From positions 1 through 62,677 of the forward strand of contig CACKLF010000006.1 of the NCBI GenBank assembly GCA_902600895.1: a stretch of DNA of 62,677 nt, in the 5' to 3' direction. Below the pieces are notes generated by a model. It was not told where the DNA came from, did no database searches, and was given only the letters and a program-made list of their open reading frames with translations. Positions 38,250-46,793 of this stretch are shown here, piece after piece (position 1 is the first letter of the stretch; the number at the start of each line of letters is the position of its first letter). The position numbers and the translations under genes were made by a program. The stretch comes from an uncultured Alphaproteobacteria bacterium (GTDB taxonomy: Bacteria; Pseudomonadota; Alphaproteobacteria; Rhodobacterales; Rhodobacteraceae).

Positions 38250-38736
38250 CTGCGGGAACCCCTGAATAGAATTTATCTGGCCCATACGCTCTGCCAAGCA
38301 AAACTGCCCCCGCACCCACGCTTACATTATTTTTTATATGGCAATTGCCAACTAATATTGATCCAGCACCCAGCCAAACGTCATCTTCAATTACGATTGA
38401 ACCTTCCGTTTTTTCCCCTCCAGAAGAGAATGACTTTGGTTTTAAATGCCGATTGTGGCCACTCGTTATAATCGTTGTCTGGGGCGCAATTGCGCATCTC
38501 TTTCCAATCTTTACATTCTTATCAACTGAGTGGACATATGTGAAGGGACCTACCACAGAGGAATTTTCGTCAATTGAAATTCTTCCAACTAAATTAGCCC
38601 GAAATATACTAACACCAGTATTTATATTAACTTCACCTTTTATAATTGAATATCTAATAAAAACATTTGGAGAAATTTTTACGTTTCCAAGAATAATAGA
38701 TCTATACTTTATAAAATTAATTAGAAACCGGAACAT
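38239..38736 (-). CDS. Left-handed beta-helix (hexapeptide) acyltransferase
   Basis: A 165-residue transferase of the hexapeptide-repeat (LbetaH) superfamily, as in WcaF/CysE-type O-acetyltransferases. The repeats run through most of the protein, ending with the IVIEDDVWLGAGSILVGNCHIKNNVSVGAGAVLLGRAY segments. A histidine in TSGHNR is placed like the catalytic His of acetyltransferases. It probably adds acetyl groups to a sugar of the glycan. The start at 38736 overlaps the preceding gene by 20 bases, consistent with tight packing. Confidence 0.88.
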   Translation of the reverse strand: MFRFLINFIKYRSIILGNVKISPNVFIRYSIIKGEVNINTGVSIFRANLVGRISIDENSSVVGPFTYVHSVDKNVKIGKRCAIAPQTTIITSGHNRHLKPKSFSSGGEKTEGSIVIEDDVWLGAGSILVGNCHIKNNVSVGAGAVLLGRAYGPDKFYSGVPAVEK

Positions 38737-39961
38737 TACCGTCGCTTGTTAAAAATGCCTGAATGCTGCTATGAATTCGAAGTAGGTGACTACTATTTAA
38801 GTCAGAAAAATAGTCGTAAGCTATGGGATGAAAGCATATTGATGGAATGCCAATTTTTATGCTGTCTAGCACACAGCTTGAATACTCCGTGAGATGCAAA
38901 TCCATGTCTGTCAGTGAATCTCCTATATCATTATCGGAATCATATATGAAATCAAACTGGAATCTAGATTTTAATTCATTTTGACTGAGAATTCTTCTAG
39001 GGTGCGGACGAATTTTTACAAAATGGCTAGATAAATTCAATAGGTTTACTTCTTTAAAAAACTCAACTGTATTGCTAGGTTGGAGAGATATTAATATTTT
39101 TAGTCCACTCCCATTCTTTAATATACTTTCCAATTTGGTGAAGCTCACTTTTAGTTTTTTGGCGCTAGGTATTTTTTTATCTATAGCATTAAACCAGGTT
39201 AGAAATTTTGTTGGCCTTATAGTCAAAGGTAAAAGATAATTATGTTCATAAGCTACAACATTTTTTTGAACTCCGTGCTGAAGATCTACTACATCTTTAC
39301 TATTCTCTATAAAGGCCCTTATCAAGCCAAGATTTTCTGGTGAATAAAAATTTGTCAGATATAACTTGTCATAAGTTTGGATGTACTCAGTATTTATTTT
39401 ACTGAAGTAAATATGATTCAACTCAAATAAAAAAAGAGACTTTAATATAGTTAATTTCTGTTTGTAACCTGACCTTAGGAAATAATTTTTATTAAATGTA
39501 CCAATAAAGATTTTAAATATGATATAGCTCAAGGTAGTAAATTTTAGAGCACCCATCATTTTTTTTGAGCTTAATAAAATATCTTTCAATGGATGGTTAG
39601 CAATTTCAAAACTGTTGACACGATAGCGCGCTGAAATGTCCTTGGAATTAATAACCTCCTCGGAAAATTTTTTTAGAAAGCGTGGCATTACCTGCTTGCC
39701 CTCATCAATAATTGCGTCGCATAGAGGAAAAACGCCTAACACGTTTTTTCCCTTACACTCTGAAACGACAACATCAGAAAAATCCTGGTTGTTTTGCGTG
39801 TCTACGGTTGTATTACGAACGTTTCTAAATTGGTAGTATGTCAATGATAGGCAAGAAACAAAATCATATTCGTTCAAAATTTCTTTATTTTTGAAATAAT
39901 CATCAAGTATGTTAAGGAAAATGTCGTTCTGGGTACTTAGCATTTTTTTGCTTCGTGGCAT
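38717..39961 (-). CDS. Putative glycan-chain transferase of GT-B-like fold (function unknown)
   Basis: A 414-residue protein without clear family assignment. Motifs recall polysialyltransferase- or CDP-glycerol-transferase-like GT-B proteins: DLQHGVQ, a charged KIRPHPRR, and the donor-domain ending HLTEYSSCVLDSIKIGIPSICFHP. There is no signal peptide and only weak hydrophobicity. It lies between a CMP-sugar synthetase and an acetyltransferase, so a transferase using the CMP-activated sugar is attractive but unproven. The start may be the ATG at 39961 or an internal one at 39943. Confidence 0.6.
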   Translation of the reverse strand: MPRSKKMLSTQNDIFLNILDDYFKNKEILNEYDFVSCLSLTYYQFRNVRNTTVDTQNNQDFSDVVVSECKGKNVLGVFPLCDAIIDEGKQVMPRFLKKFSEEVINSKDISARYRVNSFEIANHPLKDILLSSKKMMGALKFTTLSYIIFKIFIGTFNKNYFLRSGYKQKLTILKSLFLFELNHIYFSKINTEYIQTYDKLYLTNFYSPENLGLIRAFIENSKDVVDLQHGVQKNVVAYEHNYLLPLTIRPTKFLTWFNAIDKKIPSAKKLKVSFTKLESILKNGSGLKILISLQPSNTVEFFKEVNLLNLSSHFVKIRPHPRRILSQNELKSRFQFDFIYDSDNDIGDSLTDMDLHLTEYSSCVLDSIKIGIPSICFHPIAYDYFSDLNSSHLLRIHSSIQAFLTSDGNVPVSN

Positions 39962-39982
39962 TTTAGAAAATCACATATTTAT

Positions 39983-40684
39983 TTAATCAACAATGCCCAA
40001 TCTTATCAAGCTCTCAGCAAATTTCAGATCTGACTCCGAATGTATATCTATAAAATTTCCAGGGTGCTTGTAAAGGATATAACTCGGCCGATCACCAATT
40101 CTCTTTCCTTTCGCAAATATATTTATATCTGAAACAAGGCAAACTCCCGTATCTTCTCTAATTACTGGAATTTTTTTTTGTCGTGGTGAACTATAGTCAG
40201 CTTCATTAGATATTCTTTTTATTTTATCTGAACAATCATCAACCCAAAAGTTTTTATGGTATTCTGTAGCCGCAAATACGCTATCAAACTTACCACTTTC
40301 AAATTTATTTATGCATAGATCTAAAATGTTGGGAGGTCTGAATGGCTCAGTTATTTGCATATAAACACCAAAATGCTTTTTCTCAATGTATTTTTCCATA
40401 GCTGAACATGCCTCCTTTAAAACTTCTTCAGTTTGAGTCAAATCTCCACAAAGATTAGGAGGTCGTTTATGCACTAGAATTTTAGCATTATAATTATGCG
40501 AGTATTTATCTATGATGAAATCATCGTCTGTTGAAATACAAATTTTGTCAATTTTATCCGAATGGCATAAATAATCTAGTGTCCACTCAATGAGAGGACG
40601 TCCACCCAGGTGTTTGATATTTTTACGTAATAATCCTTTTGAATTTTTTCGTGCCAAAATAAATGCAAAACCCAATCTATGCAT
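39983..40684 (-). CDS. CMP-sugar cytidylyltransferase (acylneuraminate cytidylyltransferase family)
   Basis: A 233-residue NeuA-like enzyme that activates a nonulosonic (sialic-acid-like) sugar with CTP. The P-loop-like AFILARKNSKGLLRKNIKHLGGRPLI and the ISTDDDFI and TEPFRPPNIL segments mark the family. It overlaps the glycosyltransferase gene by eight bases. A second enzyme of the same family is encoded at 43.7-44.4 kb, so either two different nonulosonic acids are activated or one is specialised. Exact substrate unknown. Confidence 0.88.
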   Translation of the reverse strand: MHRLGFAFILARKNSKGLLRKNIKHLGGRPLIEWTLDYLCHSDKIDKICISTDDDFIIDKYSHNYNAKILVHKRPPNLCGDLTQTEEVLKEACSAMEKYIEKKHFGVYMQITEPFRPPNILDLCINKFESGKFDSVFAATEYHKNFWVDDCSDKIKRISNEADYSSPRQKKIPVIREDTGVCLVSDINIFAKGKRIGDRPSYILYKHPGNFIDIHSESDLKFAESLIRLGIVD

Positions 40685-41771
40685 GATAAGTTATAAGCTG
40701 ATTAAAAACTGTATTTGAAACGAACAGAAGGTCCTTGCTGTCTTCATTAACTATATTATTAATTTCATCAAGTGTAAGAACTTCCTGAAGGTTATGCTCA
40801 TATTTTTTTTTGCTTATGCGCGAGACTTGACTGGTTTGCTCTGATACTTCCCTAAAGGCATCTGTGAAAAGCTTTTCACTAAATTCCGTGGAAGAAAATA
40901 GGAAGTAGTCAACAGATTTTTTGATATTGATATCCACGGCACCATACAGTTCGATAAATTTAAATTCTCCAGTATCTGACTTCTGTCCCAAATAATTTTT
41001 CTTTGATAAAGTGTTTTTAAATAAGCAGACTAGCTCTCGATAATCACAAAAATCTGGGCTGTCGATGGAGAGCCAGCCGCTATTCAATAGAACTGTCAAG
41101 GAACTGGATATTCTGTGGCTGGAATTTGTTAGTTTGTGTTGATGTATTCCATGAAAATGGTACACTTCAGCTTTGTTTGTATATTTGAAGTAAAAGCCTT
41201 TGTTTTGCAGATTTTTTGCCCAAATTAAATCCTCAAGATTTGTTACGTTCTGATCAAAAGGAAATTGCGTATATATTTTTCGCTTTATCATTGAGTTGGC
41301 ATTATTGAAAAGGGGAGTGCGTCGAAGTATCCGGTCTTCATTTGGATAAGTCAGAGCTAAGTCAACGGTGTTTTGAGCGCCGGAGCAGGGAAGTGGCAGT
41401 TGTCTACCATAAACTCCAGCGCAATTTTTGTCCTCTTTTATGAGTTCTTCGTAAAGTTGTAGGATATAATTGTCATTTTTTGGAATACAGTGAGCAGAAA
41501 GAAATAATATAAAATCAGAGTTACCTTTCTCGATTCCAAGATTTAGAGAACTGCCGGGTGTATAAAAATCTATATTTTGATAATTAATACTTTTAATACC
41601 TTTGTTTTCAAACTGTTCAAAAACACTTTTCGATTCATCAGTTGAGTTATTATCTACTCCATAAAGGTGTATGTTTGTACAATTAATAGTGTCAAATCTC
41701 TTTTTGAGTTTTCTCAACCAAAATTCTTCGTTTTTGAATCTTATAATAATATCTACGCTAGGTTGCTCCAT
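40677..41771 (-). CDS. Glycosyltransferase family 2-like, GT-A fold
   Basis: A 364-residue GT-A enzyme. The N-terminus VDIIIRFKNEEFWL, the YGVDNNSTDESK loop with the first Asp, the ILFLSAHCIPKND metal-site-like region and the FPFDQNVTNLEDLIWAKNL helix with ED all match GT2-type transferases, particularly rhamnosyl/other surface-glycan GTs. It overlaps both neighbours (8 and 14 bases), so it is translated with the nonulosonic genes. The C-terminal ~120 residues have no known domain. Confidence 0.82.
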   Translation of the reverse strand: MEQPSVDIIIRFKNEEFWLRKLKKRFDTINCTNIHLYGVDNNSTDESKSVFEQFENKGIKSINYQNIDFYTPGSSLNLGIEKGNSDFILFLSAHCIPKNDNYILQLYEELIKEDKNCAGVYGRQLPLPCSGAQNTVDLALTYPNEDRILRRTPLFNNANSMIKRKIYTQFPFDQNVTNLEDLIWAKNLQNKGFYFKYTNKAEVYHFHGIHQHKLTNSSHRISSSLTVLLNSGWLSIDSPDFCDYRELVCLFKNTLSKKNYLGQKSDTGEFKFIELYGAVDINIKKSVDYFLFSSTEFSEKLFTDAFREVSEQTSQVSRISKKKYEHNLQEVLTLDEINNIVNEDSKDLLFVSNTVFNQLITYHA

Positions 41772-42564
41772 TCCACCGGCCTCTCATCACATCTGCAACA
41801 TCCCTCTCTACTTTTTGAATATCATCTCCAAGATCATTCAGCATAAGAGTGACAATTTCACATGCTTCTGTCATTTTCTTAAATTCGCTTGGAAGAAGAG
41901 CAAATTTGTTATCACGACCTGGTAACGATCTATCTATTGTAAAATGCTTTTCTATTATATTAGCGCCAATTGCTGCTACAGCAATAGCATCTTCAATCCC
42001 AGTAAAATGTGAACTGTATCCGACCTTTTTACACATCTCTTTGATCCGCAATAACTTTGGAAGATTAACATTTGAGCAATCTAAGGGATAAGTGGAAACA
42101 CAATGCATAATTATCACTTTATCCAAGCTCCCATAGCGTTTTAGAACTTCTGATAAATCACTAGCAGAAATTGCACCAACACTTAAGAAAACACTATTGA
42201 AATGCTCAATCGCACGGTCAACTAACTTCCAGTTATTGCATTCATGACTAGGTATTTTTATGTGGTCATTTTTTATTTCAGCCAAAATTTCCAGTGATTT
42301 TAATTCAAAGACAGAGGCTAAAAAGTGGATATTATTTTCAGAACAAATATGAATTAAGTGTTCAATCTTTTTATCATCAAGAAAGGCTTTTTCATAAATT
42401 TCTCTACGGCCATCTTTGTCCCAAGGGCCTGATTTAAGATTTTTAGGATTCCAAACTTGAAACTTAGCAAAAGTGGCATTTGACTTTTTAGCGGCTACCA
42501 CCATTTTTTCTGCTAATGATAAATCTCCAATAAAATTCCAACCTATCTCTGCTATATATTTCAT
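41758..42564 (-). CDS. NeuB-like nonulosonic acid synthase lacking the SAF domain
   Basis: A 268-residue protein of the N-acetylneuraminate synthase family, which condenses phosphoenolpyruvate with an aminosugar. The TIM-barrel motifs are AEIGWNF (usually AEIGINHNG), AKFQVW, IKIPS, HCVSTYP, GYSSHFTGIEDA (His186) and IEKHFT (His207), so likely metal histidines remain. The chain ends where the SAF antifreeze-like domain would begin, and no SAF gene follows. Normal synthases are about 340-350 residues with SAF supplying an active-site Arg from the partner subunit. It overlaps the aminotransferase gene by four bases (ATGA). Activity is therefore uncertain; it could use a different substrate. Confidence 0.85.
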   Translation of the reverse strand: MKYIAEIGWNFIGDLSLAEKMVVAAKKSNATFAKFQVWNPKNLKSGPWDKDGRREIYEKAFLDDKKIEHLIHICSENNIHFLASVFELKSLEILAEIKNDHIKIPSHECNNWKLVDRAIEHFNSVFLSVGAISASDLSEVLKRYGSLDKVIIMHCVSTYPLDCSNVNLPKLLRIKEMCKKVGYSSHFTGIEDAIAVAAIGANIIEKHFTIDRSLPGRDNKFALLPSEFKKMTEACEIVTLMLNDLGDDIQKVERDVADVMRGRWNGAT

Positions 42565-43673
42565 ATTTTTTCTTTCATTATTTCGACAAGTCTTTCTATT
42601 TCTGACTTTGGATTTTCTAGGGTCATGGGTAGCTGTAAAAGATCTGGATAATCAACGTTGCATGCATCTTGATCGAACATAATAAACTTTTTGTAAAGCT
42701 CCTGTTTTGTCACTGGTATCCAAAATGCGGGGGAATTATATCCATTGATTTTCAACTGTTCTCGGACTGTATTTACATCCATTTGAAGTACTATTGGCCT
42801 GAGAAAGTAAATCCAATGTGCATTTAGCACAAATTGGTCAGAAGGAAAAAGATGAAAGCCGAGATTACAAAAGTCATCGGTGTAATTTTTATATAATTGA
42901 TAAATTTCAGAACGTGTTAGTAATTTCTCTCTAAGTTCAAGCATTTGTGATTTTCCCAGTGCTGCGTTTAATGCTGGCATTTTCTTATTCTGTCCTGGTG
43001 CAAAATGCTCGTAATTACTCATTCTATTAAGCGAGATTAAACTTCTTGCTCGATCCACTATATCCGAGTTATTTGAAAGTATTGCACCGCCAGCACCAGA
43101 AGTTATGACTTTATTACCGTTGAAACTAAGGCATATGGAGACACACTTTCCTAGTGAATTTTTTATCGCGTCAAAATCAAGCCCAATAGAAGCCGCGGCA
43201 TCAATAATTATAGGAATTTCACTCTGTTCACAAATTTGGATGATTTTATCAGTGTTCTCATTATAGTTTCCAAAAGGCAAGGTCATCACCAATAGATCAA
43301 TTTTTTTTGAATGGGAAGCGATAGATTGAAGATAATTTATATTAATTGTGAAGTCATTGGGACTGCAAGGAATAGCAAATGGAGTATTTCCTGTGTTTAG
43401 TATTGCGTTGGGAGTAGCTATGAAAGTGTAGTCACAAAAACCGATGATATATTTTGTCTTTCGTGAAAGACTATTGAAGTAACAATCAATTGATACTTCT
43501 AAAGCGCTAGTACCAGAGTTAACACAGACAGCCTCTAGCGTAGTATGATTTCGGAGAAGTTCTTCAAATTCTGCAACTTCCCCACCGTAGGTGCTTACGC
43601 TATTTTCTCTAAGAGAATTTAAAACTGAACGGATGTTTTCTTCGCTTATTTTTGGCTCTGCAATGTTAATCAC
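42561..43673 (-). CDS. DegT/DnrJ/EryC1/StrS aminotransferase (LegC-like)
   Basis: A 370-residue PLP-dependent sugar aminotransferase. Landmarks are VNSGTSALEVSI, the IDAAASIGLDFD aspartate motif and the PLP lysine in SFNGNKVITSGAGGAI. In nonulosonic acid pathways such an enzyme (LegC, PseC, NeuB-neighbour) adds the C4 amino group to a 4-keto-6-deoxy nucleotide sugar. It is coupled by four-base overlaps to both neighbours, so its product is probably a precursor for the synthase next door. No 4,6-dehydratase of this branch is in the window. Confidence 0.9.
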   Translation of the reverse strand: MINIAEPKISEENIRSVLNSLRENSVSTYGGEVAEFEELLRNHTTLEAVCVNSGTSALEVSIDCYFNSLSRKTKYIIGFCDYTFIATPNAILNTGNTPFAIPCSPNDFTININYLQSIASHSKKIDLLVMTLPFGNYNENTDKIIQICEQSEIPIIIDAAASIGLDFDAIKNSLGKCVSICLSFNGNKVITSGAGGAILSNNSDIVDRARSLISLNRMSNYEHFAPGQNKKMPALNAALGKSQMLELREKLLTRSEIYQLYKNYTDDFCNLGFHLFPSDQFVLNAHWIYFLRPIVLQMDVNTVREQLKINGYNSPAFWIPVTKQELYKKFIMFDQDACNVDYPDLLQLPMTLENPKSEIERLVEIMKEKI

Positions 43674-44362
43674 AAACTGCTCTCCAACGTAATTTTCGCA
43701 AAATTATAGTCCCACTTTGTGTCAATATTTGAATAAAACTCTTTGTTTAGATTTACAAGCTGTGTTTCATTATTTGGGAATTGGGCACTTAACTGTCCGA
43801 GAGGCCTAAAATATATGTGTCCATCTGGGCGAAAAAATTTATTCATTTCTTGGCGGGTTCCAATGAAGGACGTCAAAGCGTGTTTTTTGAAATATCCACC
43901 CAAATTTATAAATGTATTTTCAATTGGGTAATCAATTTTGCGTACCGACATGGCGCTTTTTGTTAGGTCAATATTTTCCAAAAAAAAATCGACATCTGCA
44001 CAGGTTATAGAGGGACAAGTAGCTGCAAGAAGTGTCACATTTTTTGTAAGCTTTTCCAGCTTTTGATCCAATACAATTTCTCGGACCGCATCCCATGAGC
44101 TAGCTTTGTCATTTGAGTTTTTGGGAGAACGTAAGTGTAATTCAAGCTTTAGATTTTTAAAGTTTTTCTGGTCATAGAATTTTTGTGCTAAATCTAAATA
44201 ATATCTTGAATCTGATGAATAGATTAGATGACTAATTCTTGAACATTTCGCTGCCGCTAAAATAGGGAAATGAGATATGGCCGTATTATTTATTTTAAGT
44301 ATGTTTTTATCACGAACTCCTTTGGAACCTGACCGAGCTAAAGTAACAGCAATACTATTCAT
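43670..44362 (-). CDS. CMP-nonulosonate cytidylyltransferase (LegF/NeuA-like)
   Basis: A 230-residue acylneuraminate cytidylyltransferase-type enzyme. The start VTLARSGSKGVRDKNILKINN is the CTP-binding loop, and LIYSSDSRYYLDLAQ, SSWDAVREIV and LAATCPSITCADVDFFL follow the family pattern. It is second copy of this activity in the window. It overlaps the aminotransferase gene by four bases, suggesting that it serves the same pathway as the NeuB-like gene in this block. Confidence 0.88.
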   Translation of the reverse strand: MNSIAVTLARSGSKGVRDKNILKINNTAISHFPILAAAKCSRISHLIYSSDSRYYLDLAQKFYDQKNFKNLKLELHLRSPKNSNDKASSWDAVREIVLDQKLEKLTKNVTLLAATCPSITCADVDFFLENIDLTKSAMSVRKIDYPIENTFINLGGYFKKHALTSFIGTRQEMNKFFRPDGHIYFRPLGQLSAQFPNNETQLVNLNKEFYSNIDTKWDYNFAKITLESSL

Positions 44363-44366
44363 TTTA

Positions 44367-45365
44367 TTAACCAGAGCCTGAATAAATTGGGAGATTTATA
44401 AACGATCCTGAAATTGAAGATTCTCGAACAGCATGTATGATTTCCATAACATTTAATCCTTCATCTATGGAGCATGAAACAGTTCCATCTGTGTTGAGAG
44501 CGTCTTTATATTGCCTCAAGTATAAATCGTCTGCACCCAACTCGAACACTTGATTTTTTACTTCTTTAACACCTGTGTGCACAGATAATTTTTTGTTAAC
44601 AAAGTCTATTTCTACTTCACCATTCTCAAAAATCAAACGTGTCTTTCTGAAAGTATCTTTTTGAATTAAATCAAGGCTTATAGATCCAAGGCAATTATTT
44701 TTATGGTGGAGAATAATTTCTGAAAAATCATCAGAAGTACATTCTAAAGAGGATAAATTTCCTAAAATCCCAAAAGTTCTTTGCACTGGCCCTACAAGAT
44801 ATGTAACTAAGTCAATTTCATGACTGATATCTAAAAGAGCACCACCTCCACCATCAATATCTGACATGTAAAAGTCTCTATAATCCTCCCACGGATGCCA
44901 ATTTGGCAAAAACATTCCACATTCAGCACGATATTTCAAAACTTTTCCAAGTTCATTGTTGTGTATAAGTTTTTTTACTTTTTGCACTGCAGGGTGCTGT
45001 CGTAACATGTAGCCGACAACCACTTTAGCTTCTCCATGTGACTTTTTAAGATACCGAGCAATAGGCGCCACTTTTAAAAAATTATGTGCAAGAGGTTTTT
45101 CAATATATAGGAGTTTATTGATTTGTGGCAGGGATTTTAAAACATTGATATGTGATGCTGTTGAAGATGCTACGACCACAATATCAAAATCTTCATTAAG
45201 TGCCCCTCCCAACTCGTATATTTTATGGCCTGCTGAAAAAGCTTCTTTAACTCTGTTTGGTTGTAACTCTGCAATATAAATATCGGACTGCCTCAATTGC
45301 TGCTCTTGCAATAATCTGCAATGCCGTTTTCCTATTGAGCCGTAACCTATTACTAATGCTTTCAT
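44367..45365 (-). CDS. Gfo/Idh/MocA family oxidoreductase
   Basis: A 332-residue NAD(P)-dependent sugar oxidoreductase. The N-terminal LVIGYGSIGKRHCRLL dinucleotide motif, the EKPLAHNF catalytic-lysine motif and DGGGGALLDISHEIDL are typical of Gfo/Idh/MocA proteins. In legionaminic/ nonulosonic gene sets a member of this family accompanies the PtmE-like nucleotidyltransferase. It lies one base from that gene and four from the CMP synthetase. The precise sugar is not known. Confidence 0.9.
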   Translation of the reverse strand: MKALVIGYGSIGKRHCRLLQEQQLRQSDIYIAELQPNRVKEAFSAGHKIYELGGALNEDFDIVVVASSTASHINVLKSLPQINKLLYIEKPLAHNFLKVAPIARYLKKSHGEAKVVVGYMLRQHPAVQKVKKLIHNNELGKVLKYRAECGMFLPNWHPWEDYRDFYMSDIDGGGGALLDISHEIDLVTYLVGPVQRTFGILGNLSSLECTSDDFSEIILHHKNNCLGSISLDLIQKDTFRKTRLIFENGEVEIDFVNKKLSVHTGVKEVKNQVFELGADDLYLRQYKDALNTDGTVSCSIDEGLNVMEIIHAVRESSISGSFINLPIYSGSG

Positions 45366-45366
45366 T

Positions 45367-46497
45367 TTATCCTTTCATCAAATTTTTGATAGTATTTAAG
45401 TCATCATGTGTGCCTAGATCAAGGTAATTTCCACTTATTTCAATTACATTTATTTTTTCATTGAGCTCTTTGGCTAGGCTCTGTAGAAGATCTGGCATGC
45501 CTATAAACGTCAAAGGGCGAGCCTTCAAATTATTGAAGATATTTTTGTCCATGGATATAAAATAAACTCCTGTGTTCACAATGTTTTCAATAACAGGTTT
45601 TTCGACGAACTCAACAAGGTTAGAATCCTCATCTACAATCATAGTCCCAAATTTTATTTGTGTTTTATTTCGTCGTCCAACCATCGCAAACTTTTCTGAA
45701 CTACTTTCAAAATTTGTTACAACTTGGCTTTCAATATCTAGCAATAAATCACCGTTTGCTATGATAATTTGTAGAACCCTTTCTTTTTCTAAAAATTCTT
45801 TAAGGAATTCTCTGTGGTCATGAACCCACTTTACAAAAGGTCCCCCTGTCCCTAGCGGTGTATCTTCTGCACATATTTTTACGTTGAAACGCGTTTCTTG
45901 CGAAAAGATTTCGAACTTTTTTATGAGGTGACCACATAATAAATAAAAATTACTAAATCCTAAAAACTCTATTGAAGACATGACATACTCAATCATTGGT
46001 GCTCCACCGACATTAAGAAGAGGCTTAGGTGTCTCCTCAGTTATTGAACCTAATCTCGTACCCTTTCCACCTGCAATAATTATAGCTACTCTATTTTTAA
46101 TTTTCGGGGGAGGGGTTTCGTTTACTTTCACTGATTTCCTAGCCAATACACCATATAAGGTGTTATTTAAGTTTTTTATTGGCACGATAGCTAAATTTTC
46201 TTCCATGGCAATTTTTCTTGCAGTGCTGGAGTTCACAGCTACTTTAGCTGCACTTTTTTTTTCTAACAAAGCTTGCAAACTTTTGGATTCGGTTTGCAAC
46301 TCATGTCTTATAATATCCCCTTGAGTGATTATATTTTTAAAGCTTTTATTATCATCTATAATTATCACACAACGGTATTCAGATTTCCCTGCTGCTGCTT
46401 TTACTACGTCAAAATCTACCTTTTCACTCAATACAGGAACTTTACGAGCGGAAGAAGCCTCATTATCCAATCTAAAAGTTTCAAATGTATATTGCAT
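45367..46497 (-). CDS. CBS-domain nucleotidyltransferase (PtmE-like)
   Basis: A 376-residue protein with two CBS-like repeats (~1-130) followed by a nucleotidyltransferase domain starting AIIIAGGKGTRLGSITEETPKPLLNVGGAP. This fusion is characteristic of PtmE of Campylobacter, a GTP:glucosamine-1-phosphate guanylyltransferase that begins the GDP-linked legionaminic acid route. Other sugar-1-phosphates are possible. It is the first gene of the 38.2-46.5 kb operon, so the likely promoter lies in the 296-base gap upstream, which contains AT-rich -10-like text and no gene. Confidence 0.88.
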   Translation of the reverse strand: MQYTFETFRLDNEASSARKVPVLSEKVDFDVVKAAAGKSEYRCVIIIDDNKSFKNIITQGDIIRHELQTESKSLQALLEKKSAAKVAVNSSTARKIAMEENLAIVPIKNLNNTLYGVLARKSVKVNETPPPKIKNRVAIIIAGGKGTRLGSITEETPKPLLNVGGAPMIEYVMSSIEFLGFSNFYLLCGHLIKKFEIFSQETRFNVKICAEDTPLGTGGPFVKWVHDHREFLKEFLEKERVLQIIIANGDLLLDIESQVVTNFESSSEKFAMVGRRNKTQIKFGTMIVDEDSNLVEFVEKPVIENIVNTGVYFISMDKNIFNNLKARPLTFIGMPDLLQSLAKELNEKINVIEISGNYLDLGTHDDLNTIKNLMKG

Positions 46498-46793
46498 TAT
46501 TCTATTCCCACTGTTTTTTATAAAATGACTTCATACCGCTTGTAAAACTCAATTAGTACAGTTTATTAAATTCTTTTAGTGGGGAATACGAATATTCTCG
46601 ATAAAAGACGTCATTACAAATGTGTATAATTTATATATTGCCAAATTCTGAATTTCTTGAAAATGAAAGTTAAGTTCAAATACTAGGAAGACCCCCTTAC
46701 AAGGACTGCATTAAAAGCGCAAAAAAGATATTGATCCCTTTCACTGAGAAAAATTTAATCATGAAAATCATAAATCATAAAACTTTGATTATG
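46498..46793. promoter_or_regulatory. Promoter-type gap upstream of the nonulosonic operon
   Basis: 296 bases, AT-rich, with stops in all frames and no recognisable RNA. On the minus strand it contains TATAAATTATA-type -10-like text about 120 bases upstream of the CBS-nucleotidyltransferase gene. It separates two blocks of closely packed minus-strand genes, so it most likely carries the promoter for the downstream one and the end of the upstream one. Confidence 0.3.
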
